Shown here piece after piece: positions 11,561 through 23,240 of a DNA stretch of 64,000 nt. Under the pieces are notes generated by a model, which was given only the letters and a program-made list of their open reading frames with translations, was not told where the DNA came from and ran no database searches. Each line of letters opens with the position of its first letter. Positions within the stretch are counted from its first letter, which is position 1. The DNA comes from Mesodorylaimus sp. YZB2_4 (lineage: Eukaryota; Nematoda; Enoplea; Dorylaimida; Dorylaimidae): assembly GCA_030248295.1 (NCBI GenBank), contig JASANH010001153.1, positions 1 through 64,000 on the forward strand, given 5' to 3'. Both the position numbers and the translations under genes were made by a program.

Positions 11561-12429
11561 TCCCTCCACTTCCGGATCCTTTCGACCGCACTCAACGCGA
11601 GTCGACGCGAGACATTGATCGTAATTAATTAAGCTCATGAGATAATTAACTTGACGGATGGCCAGCCGCGAAAGGTTCGAAAATGGAGGCAGGGTTGGAG
11701 CTGTCAATATTGTCCGCAGTGAAATGCGCGACTGTCTCTCCTGAATCGGAATAATGATTACTGTAGTCCTGTGGTGTTGGAAGTTACAGTGAGCACAGGT
11801 TCAATGCCAAAGAAGGGTAACTTCAGAGAAAAAGACAAGTAAATCCTACTTAGCAAAGTTATGTTGTGTAATGCGATCGTTGCTACAATTATACGATCAG
11901 CAAATAAAGAAATTCTTGCAATGACTGAAACAGAAAAATGCGTCTGAATCACCGATCATGTGTGGGATATGTATCGATACTGACACGAGTGATGCTACAG
12001 TATACATAGCTTGGAATTTCTTTGAGTTTCTTTTCCAACGTTTGCAGGTTGACGCCCATTCTTTGCGTTGGCACTTCCATAAAGAATGACAACTTGACTA
12101 GGTGATGATAGAGTGACTATTCTCCCCTGGCTGGGAAACGTCAACCCCTCGGGATGATGTTTCAGGCGCAGAGGTGCTGTGCAGACTGACCTTGCCTCAC
12201 GACCAGGCTTTCTGCCAGTCTTTGTTGATAGAGAAGTTGTATCAAGTACAGGCGAAGAAAGAACGAAGACCAGCTGCGTACCCGACTTTCCATGTACCTA
12301 TATCTTTCCAGAGAAATGCCTAGGAATTACTTAGTGCACTATACAGACCCGAAATCAAGCTGCAGTAGGTAAGCTTTTACTAGAAGCGCTTTCTATCAGT
12401 GTTTCTGTTTCCACAAATCAAAAAAACAA

Positions 12430-13000
12430 ATCGAATCTAACAAGGAAAAGAAATGGGATAGGGCATCGATAACTCAAAGATCAAAGCTTGAGTATGGTGC
12501 CGTTTGTTGGGACCCTATTCTGTTCAAGGATATTCTGGAACTTGAAAGAGCTCAGAAGCTAGCCGCTCGATGCTGCCTCAATGACTGGACTATCCTTAAC
12601 GAATCTGCTTTGAATAAACTCGGTTGGCAATCTCTTCAAACCCGTCGTAAGCAACTGAAGCTAATCCAGCTTTATAAATTTCTTCATAGAATTCAGGAAT
12701 ATCACCACTAATACAAGAAACAAGTCGATTCTGGTCGTCGTCACAGCCAGAGATTAGTCCAGCCTCACCATCTTGTGGTTCCTGATCATGCAGTCGCTTA
12801 CACGCAGTCGTTTGATTTTTCTGCAGTCACCTTATGAACCAAGTTACCAGTGGGCATAGCCGAGAGCAGCCTTGGGATCTTTTTCTCTTCAATCAAAAAC
12901 ACGATTTTATAAATTTTCGATTGGTTTTTTGCCTGGTTTGTCCCTTCCTAGACCAATACTTATTCTGGTAGTTTTTTTAGTTTTTAATGTTCTGCTTTTT
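12430..13000 (+). mobile_element. LINE (CR1/Jockey-like) reverse transcriptase, C-terminal fragment
   Basis: From about 12487 the plus strand reads LEYGAVCWDP, then LERAQKLAARCC, LGWQSLQTRRKQLKL and LYKFLH. This is the standard end of non-LTR retrotransposon reverse transcriptase (the LEYgsvvWDP...LERvQrrAaR...LGW.sLq.RR signature). After a stop at about 12710 the downstream remnant still reads VVPDHAVAYTQSF and LPVGIAESSLGSF, the family's usual C-terminal tail. There is no 5' part here, so it is a 5'-truncated dead copy. It ends just past the stop of the L16 gene, on the opposite strand. Confidence 0.8.
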
Positions 13001-13091
13001 TCCATGTCTTCCAATGCCTGAGTGCAGTGTAACTGCTTCATTGAAAGTAGAGTCATAAGCCATAAGTCAATACACAATCGTATCACCAACA

Positions 13092-14349
13092 CTATTTGTG
13101 CTTACCACCCCAGACGTAATCATACGGATTCACATGTCTAGCCACATCCTGCATATTCCACTTCATGACATAGTCGAACGTGAATTTGTTCATATTCTCC
13201 TTCTCTGCTCGCTGCTCCTCCTCTTTTTCCTTCAACAGCCCCTCATAAGACACGACTCGACTTTTGAATGGCGTCATGGTGACGATTTTGATCAAAGCGC
13301 GATAAGCCTAAAATGCGACACAGATCGAATCGATTAAGCGATATCTGCTTCGCCCAAGGAGCAGAAGTTGCTGTTTTGCTTCCAGGAGATAGATAACGTA
13401 TAAAATGTATTAGCTCCTGGTGTCACAGCATCAGCATGCATGAGCAAGGTTTGCATGCAGGAGAAGAGATAATTTGTCTACAAAAAGGGCAAATTCTCCG
13501 CCAAAGGCTGCATTTAGATTTCTGCTTGGAAAATGTATATTTCAAAGGGGCTAGATGCGTCTTACAACAGGAACTTGAGAACTTACGAGAGTTTCAGAAA
13601 TATATCCGCCTAGTTCGAGTATGACGCGACCATGCCTTATCGGAGAGACGAAGTAAGCAATCTTGGCTTTACCGCCACCTCGTTTCTTGCCTTTCGAACG
13701 TGGTGTTCGAGGAAGCCAAGGATAACTGGCGCGCCAAACAGCAAACATATTATCTTCACCGACCTCCGTAATCACTTGATTCAGATGCTTTCGAATCGCT
13801 TCGAAATGATCCCATTTCATTTCGCCACCGTCAATGGCCTGACAAACAAGAAACGAGTTGGTACTGTAAGTTTACAGCAGACTAGGAAGAGGTTATCAAA
13901 ACCTTCATCCACGTGACACTCACCACGACACCGTATTGTTTATGAATTAATTCCGTTTGCACCATTTCAGGGCCTCGCATTTCGATTAATCGTCTTCCAG
14001 TCTTCTTGGGAATTTCACCGTCAGTAAAAATAGGAATTTTCGGGACAGACGGAAGTTTGTGGTCAGTGCCGGGAGGAAACACGACATCTAAAAGGTGAAA
14101 ATAAGGGCATCAGAATTAATGCGGAATTTAAAAAGATAAAAACCTATTCTTTTCAAACTTACGGCTATAATTTTCAATCGTATAAGAATCGTCGATCGCT
14201 TTGAATCCGCGCGATGGGATGTTCATGACTGAAATAGAAAGCACAAATTCAGACAGCAAATTACTTAGGTACTTCCAGAACACAGAGAAAATAAAATAAC
14301 GCTTACGAGCTGAAACAATGACACGACGGCAACCAAAAATTAATGCCAT
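13092..14349 (-). CDS. MRPL16: Mitochondrial ribosomal protein L16 (uL16m), intact copy
   Basis: Nuclear gene for the large-subunit mitoribosomal protein that sits near the peptidyl-transferase centre and tRNA sites. Five exons on the minus strand: 14307-14349, 14163-14228, 13924-14087, 13587-13838 and 13092-13307. All have GT-AG borders and matching phases and total 741 nt, giving 246 aa, the usual length for animal mL16. Diagnostic stretches are MRGPEMVQTELIHKQYG (exon 3), AIDGGEMKWDHFE and the basic KGKKRGGGKAKIAYFV loop (exon 4, the bacterial L16 KGxxMGxGKG region), and a C-terminal NPYDYVWGGKHK. The N-terminus, MALIFGCRRVIVSAR, is basic and lacks acidic residues, as expected for mitochondrial import. 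The start was chosen because it gives a 43-nt first exon in phase with exon 2. A LINE fragment follows immediately downstream. Confidence 0.93.
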
Positions 14350-16440
14350 CTTGCCAATTGCAATCGATGGGCAAGTAGGACAGACTCGGCGAAAACTTCA
14401 ATTTTGATTTGGTTTTCCAAATGATTTGCCGTTATACTGTACTGCACACACTTAGGAAGGTAAGAGAAACTGCTTATTGCAAATATGAAGTAAGGATACT
14501 CTCCAGAACGGCTACAGTCTATTCAAACGCTCTGCCTGCTATGACTGACGGATTAGTTGTTCTTTTGACTAACAAGGGGTACAGTCCGAGTCATTGAACT
14601 GCACGTCGGTTTCTGCCGCGTTTTTTTGCTGTATTTTGCAGCCTATCTCGGATAACACAGCATGAGCGTGAAACATAGCGTGGACCTCTTTTTCAAACTT
14701 TGTCAAGGTCTACTGTTTTATGATAATTTTTCAAAGACATCCATCAAAACATGCAAGTTTCTAATCTAGGCCAATTAAACAACTCTGCACACCAAAAATA
14801 TCTTCGATTTCAAAGCTTATTAGCGGCCCCTTACATTGGTCGACTAGAGTATTCTACTGTACTTGCACCCAAAGAGTATTAAAAATCCAGGTGCGAAAAT
14901 GGGTTCACAGCTCGACCCAAACACAACCCAAAAATTTTGAAGTCGAACACGACCCATTCGCTAGTGAACCCAAACCCAACCCATAAAAACCCATATTTTT
15001 GAAAATTTCGACTACAATCACAAAAAACCACTTTTGTTCAGCGACGAGCAGTGAAGTAAAAGTATTGTATTGTATGTTTTCGATATGACGCATATGTTCA
15101 GTTAAAAAATTGCTAAGCATGAAGAGCTCGAGCTCGAGCTAGGTCACAGCTACGGTTGGTGAAAATACTTGATTTGAATGCGTATGCGCATGTGTATACG
15201 CAAAGTCTCTTGAATGCGTAGGCGTATTGCGTGACTAACACGCAAATTTCGTACTCCACAAAGTATGCATACAAGTGTGCGCATTGCGTATTTTTCCTAC
15301 CATAGCTAATATTATATCTAGTCCTACACTGCAACTGACTGTAAGTCAATAACTGAAATGTCAGCCTCCACAACAGTGCAACACACATTTTAAACATCGC
15401 AGAACTTGTCGCTGCCGCCTATCAATAGTTAAAAAACGTCTTCGGGGAGGAATTCCTGTTAGGTTTGATCACGGCTTATTTCTCAGGGGCCCATCCTGGT
15501 TCATCCAGCTGCCTGTTTGGGCCAGAATCCTTTTCTGGCCAGTGTCACTTGAGTCAGTGTCGCGTTTTTGCAAGTGTTTTTTGCAAAAGTGTTTTTGCAA
15601 GAGTACGGCCAGTCCCGATTCAGCTAAAATGCGTGGGGTGGGCGATATTCTCTGAGCATGCCTGTACCCGCACCTATGACGGGGCTAAAAATGGTCAAAA
15701 TGCCAACAGATCATAATCGAGAACTAAAACTGAAGGTGATTCTACAAAACGGCCATGGTGTCATCCTGCTGTCTTCCTCGTAGACTCTCAAAAGGACAGA
15801 ATATGTTATCGATGGAATGTTGGTTTGGTTCGGAATCACATGCCAGATCATGCGCTCGCCATTCATGCTCCTCAACATGTGCTTGCGAATAATTCGAGCT
15901 TACTCGGATCCTTCGTTCACTAAGCGCATTTGAAGGGGGTTGAAGTGAACTTTCTTTTAAAGAATGCTTGGCTACCTTTTCAAAAAAAAATTTGGCTGAA
16001 TCGGTTTTCTGGTTGAAACAGGACTGGCCAAAAGGGGTCTCTGGCTGAAATAATACCCTGGCCGAGCCAGGAATTTTTCTGCCTGAAAGGGGACACTGGC
16101 CGAAATGGGCCACAATCGGCACAAGAACCTGGATAATGTTCAGGGCACAAGTTGCCGTATATCCTGTTTATAAATCCAAGAGCTTGGCGCAGACTTTGGC
16201 TTGGTGGCAACCCACCGACCCAACCCAGCCCAACCCAACCCAAAAGCCCCAAAAAATGGGTTGGGTTTAGGTTGGGTTTGGTCCGACCGTCAGACCTGGA
16301 TAAAAATTGTGCGCATGAGGTAATTTACGGAACCTCATGCTCGGCAGCTCTTACTTCATTCATCTACCAAGGTCTCAAGTAGGTCTTATTCGAAAACAGA
16401 TACCCAATTGTTACAACAACTTGGCGACTTATGGACCTAT
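14350..16440. other. Repeat-rich intergenic DNA, no gene seen
   Basis: Contains degenerate CCCAA/TTGGG-type low-complexity blocks at 14,880-15,000 and 16,200-16,300. A region at 16,000-16,115 repeats a CTGGCxGAAA-like word about eight times at 15-18 nt spacing. No convincing coding frame. Confidence 0.5.
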
Positions 16441-16790
16441 TAGCCCATGTTTATGGGAGAAAACTTGAATTTTGACTTTTGGCGAGAATATCTCACGAAT
16501 GGTGGGACCTAGGAGAAAGATTTAGAGACCAATCGATAGTTCATCATCTTGCGGTCATTTTGATATATTTTAGATCATTCCAGGACCACAGATGGGGGAG
16601 ATATGGCCGATATCGCCCAAGCAACACGTTTTTATGTGTATTTCCATTGGGAGGGTGGAAAAATATTTTTGACTTTTGTCTCATCATACATTCATGGGGT
16701 ACCTTGGATTGAACACAAGAAATCATAGGATTTAAAATTTTCACTTGCAAGCTCTCTTTGAACGGACATGTGTGCGCCACACGGACGGCT
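16440..16790 (+). repeat. Dispersed ~300-bp repeat, copy 1
   Basis: Shares with 48,270-48,620 (same strand) and with 19,280-19,640 and 47,300-47,690 (opposite strand) the words ATATCTCACGAATGG, TTTTGATATATT, TAGATCATTCCAGGACCA, TTTTATGTGTATTTCCAT and GACTTTTG, in the same order. Divergence is substantial, so it is an old family. At 47.3-48.6 kb the repeat forms the terminal inverted repeats of one element. Confidence 0.8.
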
Positions 16791-16905
16791 GCCCAGAAGA
16801 CAGAAATCCAGTTTTTTCACACACAAGAAGGATTGATTTTGATCATTATCTTAATTTAATTGCTGACGGGAGTCTGCCATCATCAAACTGACGTGAGTGC
16901 GCTTA

Positions 16906-17349
16906 CAAGGGAACATCGCCAACCGTTATGTCGAACTTTGAGAAACCAAAAATTGTAATATGTTCCTTGGTGCAAAAGAAAGCTCTGTGTAAAATATTAG
17001 AGGCGTCAGGCCAACTGGCCAGCAGTGGTCAGCGTCTAAAGTCCCGAATTTTTGTGTGTTAACGAAGCTGAGCGTTAAGAAAAACACGCAAAGTTCTTTC
17101 CAAACTAGATTTTTGGGTTCGGAGTTTCGAGTTTAAGCTTCCCACACTCGGGTTTGGGGTTTTTTGCTAAAAAAAACCCAAAAAATCCAACAGAATTAGA
17201 AAATTTCACTGTACTCTTCGCGCCAACCAGAACTGACCAGTTGGCCAGACGCCTCTAATATTTTGCACAGAGCTTTCTTTTGCACCCAGGAACATGTCAC
17301 AATTTTTGGTTTTCCAAAATTCGACTTAACGGTTGGCGATGTTCCCTTG
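16906..17349. mobile_element. 444-bp MITE with TTA target duplication
   Basis: Long terminal inverted repeats of about 125-130 bp: the left end starts CAAGGGAACATCGCCAACCG and the right end is its reverse complement. Both arms share the inner words GCAAAAGAAAGCTCTGTG and TTAGAGGCGTC. TTA flanks both sides (16903-16905 and 17350-17352). A 3-bp TWA duplication with this architecture fits a PIF/Harbinger-type non-autonomous element; that class assignment is inference. It has no coding capacity. Confidence 0.85.
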
Positions 17350-17352
17350 TTA

Positions 17353-18700
17353 GAAGTTGCGTCGAAGGTGGACGGACGCGCGAGGTTTTAGAAGCTGTTT
17401 TATGCGCAGAATGCGGTAAGTCGTTTCTAATCGGTTTGATCAGCTTAGTGGTACCTTTTTTACAGGTTATCCAAGCGGAAGCACTGAAATTCGATTATGG
17501 ACAAGAAATTGATAACTTCTAATATCTTGGTGCGTCACGCTCCCTATCGCCATTTTGTTTTCTAGGGTTTTGGTGGAATCGGATTGAAGAATCGACTGCA
17601 AATTTCATTTTGCGCAATTTCAAAGGCAAGGCAGGTGAGGAAGTTTGGTTGAAAAAGACATTTGCTACTTTAGTGTCGCATAACTACATACTTTGTCACG
17701 CTGGAAATCTTTTAGGCATTTCTCGATCGGGACGGAACTCTCGCTGGATACCATGATTACAGACACTGGAATTTGTTTTGATCTTATTCCATAGTATTTT
17801 CGCTGTCAAACGCTGTAACTTGTGTCCTCTAGCTTTTGAGGCATTGGACCCAATACTGTATAAGTAATGCAATAACCATTCAATCTCGCTAGCGTGTCTC
17901 GCAAGGATGTTTTCTTGTTTTCGCAGGCATGTTTTTACTATATCGCAAAGAAAAAAAATTTTCACGATAAGTTTCATTTGTAAAAAGAACGTGAATATTA
18001 TCCTTCAATTTGAATCACCACCTCCCACAGTAGCCGATCTATATTGCGAAAATAAATGAAGGTAAATGAACTCTCGGTACTAATCGAGAGGGTCAGGAGA
18101 CTTTCCCAAATTTATCGCCATCACCTCTCTGATAATAGCATCTGATTTGTACACAGTGCGACCCTTTCCAGTCAAGAGCAATACATACATAATCCACGCA
18201 AAATGCAACTACGTATTTTCCCTACGAATCCCTTCTTTTCCTGGATAAAATTTCTCGCGAGCCTTACCACCACCTTGATAACTTCCAACGCCACATCGGC
18301 TGGTTATTCCTGTCCAATATGTATTAGTAGGCATCCATAACTCGAAATACGTTTCGACGGACTCGACAGAACAAAAAAAGAATGGAAGACCCGGATAAGT
18401 GGCTTTTCTTGAAACGCCTCTAATACTGCATGAATTTTCGCTGAATTGAATCCCCCAGAAATTTGCTCGCTTCCAGGGTGGCCAGACGCTCAAAGCAAAC
18501 CCCTTCGCACGTGACCCTAAAAAACTCCACAAAACCTTCATCACTTATCCAGAAGCCGTCAATAATCCCCTCACAAAATATCACTTGCGGTATCAAGGAA
18601 CTGTAATCACAATGAGGTCAGACAAAGGGAGCATCACGCTTTTACTGAACGGCTCCTTGCTAGCTACAACATTTCTTTGAGAAAATCTAATCGATCAGAC
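17353..18700. other. Intergenic; possible unassigned exons near 17.35-17.64 kb
   Basis: A frame near 17,355-17,420 (REVLEAVLCAECG) ends at a GTAAGT donor, and TTTACAG follows at 17,465. Another frame ending ISKARQ precedes a GTGAGG donor at 17,635. The exons do not join into one frame and no family is recognised. 17,700-18,700 shows nothing. Confidence 0.25.
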
Positions 18701-18701
18701 C

Positions 18702-19065
18702 AGCATCGACCGATCCGACCCTAGGCCTGAATCTCGATCCTGATCCGAGTCGGCCGATCCGCTTCAAACAAAAGAAGACGGATAGGAATGATGTGTTTGG
18801 CACTTCGTCGTGACCAGAATGCCATGGCTCCTCGCTGTCAGTCCCTATTGGACAATTCCAAAGGACATAAGAGAGATAAATAGCACCTAAAGCGGGATTA
18901 AATACTGATTGGAGAGAAAAAATACGACTTTCTCGTTATAGTTTGTCACATTTCATTATTCCCAGCAGATAAAGTGCGAAAAGTATCAGATGCCAATCCG
19001 GCCTATCCAGCAGTTGGATCGGATCGGGATCGATCCCCCCTCAGCTTGGCGGATCGGTCGATGCT
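18702..19065 (+). mobile_element. GATCGG-type MITE, copy 1
   Basis: Bounded by AGCATCGACCGATCC and its exact reverse complement. The subterminal regions are rich in GATCCGA/TCGGATC words. The middle (TGTGTTTGGCACT, TCCAAAGGACATAAG, TTAAATACTGA) matches the reverse complement of the 51.6-52.0 kb copy. No ORF. Confidence 0.82.
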
Positions 19066-19279
19066 AAGGCTCAGAAGCACCTTGAAAACAAGATCAGCAC
19101 CCCCAGCTTCTTCAAACTCATCATCAGTAAAGCATATCTCAGAAATAAACATTTTCAACATTCCCTCTGGCGCTATAAAATTATGGGGCTGCGCACCGCA
19201 AAATTTTAACTGGCGAACCTTGAGAACAACACAGAATTTACATACTCCGTCATACACGAGTCCATGACGCAGTTTTTTC

Positions 19280-19640
19280 AAATCAGTAACATTGCAGAAG
19301 TAAGTAGTAAGTACCCCCCTAAGTGTGTGGTGACGCAAAAGTCAAGAATATTTTCCACCCCCCCTCCCTATGGAGATACACATAAAAACGTGGTACTTGG
19401 GCGATAGCGCCCATATCTCTCTGACCCTTGATCCTGGAATGATCCAAGATCGCAATCGCAATGATCGCAATATGATGAGCTATCGAACTTTCTTTTTAAA
19501 GTTCTCCTAGGGCCCATCATTCGTGAGACCACCAAAAGTCAAAACTCATAGTTTTTCAAACGACATGGGCTTATAACTTTAAAAGGGAAAAACAAACCTC
19601 TAATGATAATTTCACCAGAGATGCTCCTTGGTGAGCAGAT
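19280..19640 (-). repeat. Dispersed ~300-bp repeat, copy 2
   Basis: Reverse orientation relative to 16,440-16,790. Carries ACACATAAAAACGTGGTACTTGGGCGAT, TCCTGGAATGATC, ATTCGTGAGA and AATTTCACCAGAGATGCTCCTTGG; the last matches 47,655-47,690. Confidence 0.75.
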
Positions 19641-21173
19641 TCAGAAGATATGCATATGCTATATGCATTAATTGCGAAGGGCCGGAATTTTTTTGGTCAT
19701 GCTCGTGTTGTGAGCCGGATCCTCTTATTGGATCCCTATTCTCCCCATTGCCATTTCTGTCATACAGAAAAAGTGGCTTATTGGAACCACGCAATCTGGT
19801 AAAGGTCGTTCACGCACAAAAGCGAAGAGTTTAAAAAACTAAGCCACCTCATTTTTACTAATTATCTCACCATTAGAGTACAGATATATTGACTTGTCCG
19901 CCTTTGCAGCGAAGCTGTGTGCACAAAAAAGAAAACTCAGGCAAATAGCCGCGCTTTGAAAATAAATGGGGGTGCTGATTTTTAAGATAATAGCAACGGA
20001 TCGATTTGGTGCTTCTTTTGCCTAATGTAAAAGGTGTTTAGGAAAATCACCTCATACCTCCACAAAATGACAAAAGCCTTCACCAAAACCTCCACAGGCA
20101 AGTCCCCTCCACAAAAACCTCCACTAGGCCAAAATTCCGTCAAAAGTGACGGGAAAGCGTCACATCTGGCAACCCTGCTCGCTTCTTAAAACTACTTTCG
20201 CTTTAAATTTTTCTTCTCGAATGATTAAGTGTTAAGACGCGATATAGCAATATAGCGCGTCAAAAACAAAGTTTTTTGTGTACGAGTATTTATTTTGATT
20301 AGTTTCGCTTAGGCTCTTTCTTTTTTTTTCCAGGCAGCCGTGTGGCATTTAGGCGCACACATGTCCATTTCAACACGAACGTGAGGGTGGAGAGGTCATT
20401 TGGCGCGAGTTTAATGCTATTGTTTTTTTTAAGACTTCAGTATTGACGTAGCACCAAAAACTATGCTCCTTTTCTAGTTTTTCACGCGTCGCACCTTAAA
20501 CTGTAAGAAATAAGCTGGTGATTTGTGCTTTCTAGTTATCCATGTTTTTCGTGTCATGTCATGTCATTTCATTTACTGCGGCCAAACATCGCTGGAATGC
20601 AAACAAGATTCATGCGGCTAACAAGTCAGCAAGTGGTATGTTCATGTGTTTTTGTACAGTATGTATGTGCTTCCGGTTCTTCTGGAGGTTACTTTTTATT
20701 GAGGAACTGCATCAGTGATTTCCAGACTCGCTTGTGAGCCCACGACAGCCATCATCTAATAGCAGGGCTGTAGTGCAGGAAGTGCAAGATCAACCTTTTA
20801 GATATGAATTTGTGCAGACCTGACCTAGTTTTTATTTAATTGTATTTATGCTGCACCATCTAACTCATTTTAAAATCGCACGGTCGCTAAATTCCTACTC
20901 ATATTTTATGCTGCACCATCCAGCTTGCTCGGAAGCAAAATTCTAACTTTCGTAATAAAGCGAGCGGACATGATCCTCGACCCCTCGATTCAACGCACAT
21001 GTGCCTGTTCGTGCAGCAACATCCGATCCTGGTGAAGCAGATATTAGTGCACTGTACAAAAGTTTTTGCTGTCTAAATTTTGGGGTGTACATTTACTGCA
21101 TTTTTGTGCGAATCATACATTTGTTGGCCTTTCTAATACATGTGCGGCTGCCTTTTTAGTGCGATACATCGTA
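19641..21173. other. Intergenic, no gene seen
   Basis: AT-rich DNA. Two short near-repeats of TTTATGCTGCACCATC occur at 20,845 and 20,905. The approximately 250 bp before 21,174 would hold the promoter of the secreted-repeat gene; no clear TATA element was picked out. Confidence 0.4.
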
Positions 21174-22142
21174 ATGATTGGGTTCGTGATAATGCTGATT
21201 CTGGTTGCAGGAGCGCAGTCCCAGCTGTTTGGTAAGCTCATGGATGTGTGATTCGGGTTACAATGGTAGGGTTTCTTTTTAGGTTCATTAGGAGATTTAT
21301 TTTCGAAATCTATAAATAATTTTGAGGGAGCGATTAATGCCGGATTGACCCTTGACGGAATTACGCAGGGCTTATGTGCCATTCCAAATGCATTCACGAA
21401 AACAAGTGTAGTCAATGATGAATGTGCACTTGCTGGGAAAGTGGAACAACAATTGGATGCTGTGTGTTGTTCCCTAGATAGCCTTGGCAAAACGATCGTT
21501 TCGAAGTTCACCTCACAAGTTTGCAACCCGAGCAAGGATTCTGGGCCCCAAGCTGCTGGACAACGCGGCCCAAACAGTGATGACCTGAATATTCGAGGGC
21601 AATACCAGTGCAATCAACCAAATGCTGTATATGGTCCTGGGTCATTCGGTCCCTACGGCCAAGTACCATATTATGGACCATACGGCCCAATACCAAACGG
21701 CCCCTACGGACCCTGGTATGGCCCATACGGTCAGAGGCCAAGGGGTCCCTACGCCCAAAAACCCAATGCTCCCTACGGCCAAGACCCAAATGACCCCTAC
21801 GGCCAAGAGCCAGAAGATCCCTATGGCCAGGATTCCAACAGTCGATGGCCAAATTCTCCACAAGGGCAAGAGCCGCATGGCCAATACGGGGTAAAACCAG
21901 CTCCTTACAATCAACGACAAGGCCCCAGTGGTCCAAGGCAAGGGCCGAATCATCAAAAGCCAGGGCCCAGCCGCCAAAGGCCAGCTTCCAACGGCCAACG
22001 ACCAGGGGCTAGAGGCCAAACGCCGAGCGGGCAACAACCAATTCGACACCAGAAAGGTTCAGTGGGAGGGAATCTTCCAAAAGGGTCCAAGCATGTAGAA
22101 TCTAAAGGAGGAAAATCCCGGCTACAGGGGCGACGTAACTAG
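21174..22142 (+). CDS. Secreted Pro-Tyr-Gly-Gln repeat protein
   Basis: Two exons, 21174-21231 and 21283-22142, GT-AG and in phase, 305 aa. Residues 1-17 (MIGFVIMLILVAGAQSQ) are a signal peptide. Residues 18-130 form a compact domain with Cys in GLCAIPN, DECALAG, AVCCSLD, QVCNPS and YQCNQ. From about residue 135 the chain is low-complexity, built of GPYGP and PYGQxPxx units, then turns basic and Gln/Gly/Pro/Arg-rich (GQRPGARGQTPSGQQPIR) and ends in RLQGRRN. This composition is typical of extracellular structural, eggshell, cuticle or adhesive proteins. No family is recognised for the Cys domain, and the material role is inference. The start is the only Met giving a signal peptide in frame with exon 2. 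Tandem repeat codons vary at third positions, so the repeat is under protein-level rather than purely recent expansion. Confidence 0.85.
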
Positions 22143-23240
22143 CCTATTGTTTTCATGGAGCATGCACAAAAATATCTGTAGTTTCATGCGTAATTGGTAA
22201 AGCGCAACGAACAGTTTATTGAGTAAACACGACAATAGCGAGAACCCGACTGGGGTCTCCACTACTGTAGACTGCGCTCTGCTAAACTTCGCTGTGCTAA
22301 AATACGTTCTGTACTCATCATCAGACTCATCAGTGCACTCGAATGGCAAATCACGTAAGAGTGACGTGAAATCTTGTAATGTACCTTGCAAAAGGAAAAA
22401 AGCGAAAAAGAATAAGATTATCGTAATGTCTCGCCACATCTGTTCACTCGTGCGGGCACATGATTGTTCAAAAGGGGTTCCAGAAAGAGTATAAACCAGA
22501 TGAACATCCTAGCATCTGGCTATCTCATTTTTCCCGGCTCCCGTGAAAACTGCTTTGTGGGCTCTGAATTTCACCAGTGCTTACGGCAAAGTGTTCAAGA
22601 GCATAAAATCTTTATGGCCAGCAAATGCATTCCTTATCAGCCGTGGAATAGCCAGAATTAATGCGCCGTAAGCACAGCGCTGACTACTGAAACAAGCGGG
22701 AGATGTATAAAAAATAGAAAACCTGCCATTGTGCTCATGTAGCATAAATTACCTGCTGAAATCAGTATCTTCAGCACTTATGTTTTATAAGCTTGTTTTG
22801 GGGTACTGCCACTAATCGTAAGACTTCGGTTGATCTGAGAAGATTGGGGTCACACCATAAAGCAAGTTATTTTTCAGATCTACTGTAGATTGCATTCATA
22901 CCATCGTTTAGTCTCAACGGGATTTCTGCTTTAAAAAATGGACTCGACTCATCACGTATCTGCACACAGGAGCATCTGAAACGTGATCTGCAGAGAATGT
23001 GTGACAGCGAATGAGAAGTCGCATAAAAATTGAGCTATTCAGAGACAAGCCAGCTTTATATCCGCCGAGATATTAGTCGCGCCGCATCCTAGCCATATTT
23101 CAGCATCATTTACCGTTAGTACAGCAAAGAAACGATTTGTAAGAGTTCCTGAAAATTAATTAGGACCGTTTATGCGAGCAGGAAATTTTCAATTCGCAGA
23201 GTCATAAATTCAGGCACAGCAGATCGCTTTCGCTAGCACG
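22143..23240. other. Intergenic between two secreted-protein genes
   Basis: No clear gene. A basic frame at 22,219-22,494 contains KSRKSDVKSCNVPCKRKKAKKNK, which resembles the Lys-rich tail of the next gene; it could be a decayed relative or stray exon. Confidence 0.35.

Larger units (their letters stand above)
8205..14302 (-). repeat. Right arm of 14.3-kb inverted duplication
   Basis: Reverse complement of 1-6110. Beyond 14302 the sequence continues with L16 exon 1 and then unique DNA; the left partner of that part would lie outside the window. Relative to the left arm it keeps L16 open but has a one-base deletion in the last DEG/ENaC exon (around 9673). Each arm therefore repairs lesions of the other, which fits either noisy consensus or independent decay. 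Confidence 0.95.

Noticed and set aside
14880-16300. Interstitial telomere repeats
   Set aside because: CCCAA/TTGGG words are degenerate and do not form TTAGGC or TTAGGG arrays.
21508-22049. Long minus-strand frames opposite the PYG-repeat gene
   Set aside because: Antisense shadows of a repetitive coding exon; no signal or splice support.
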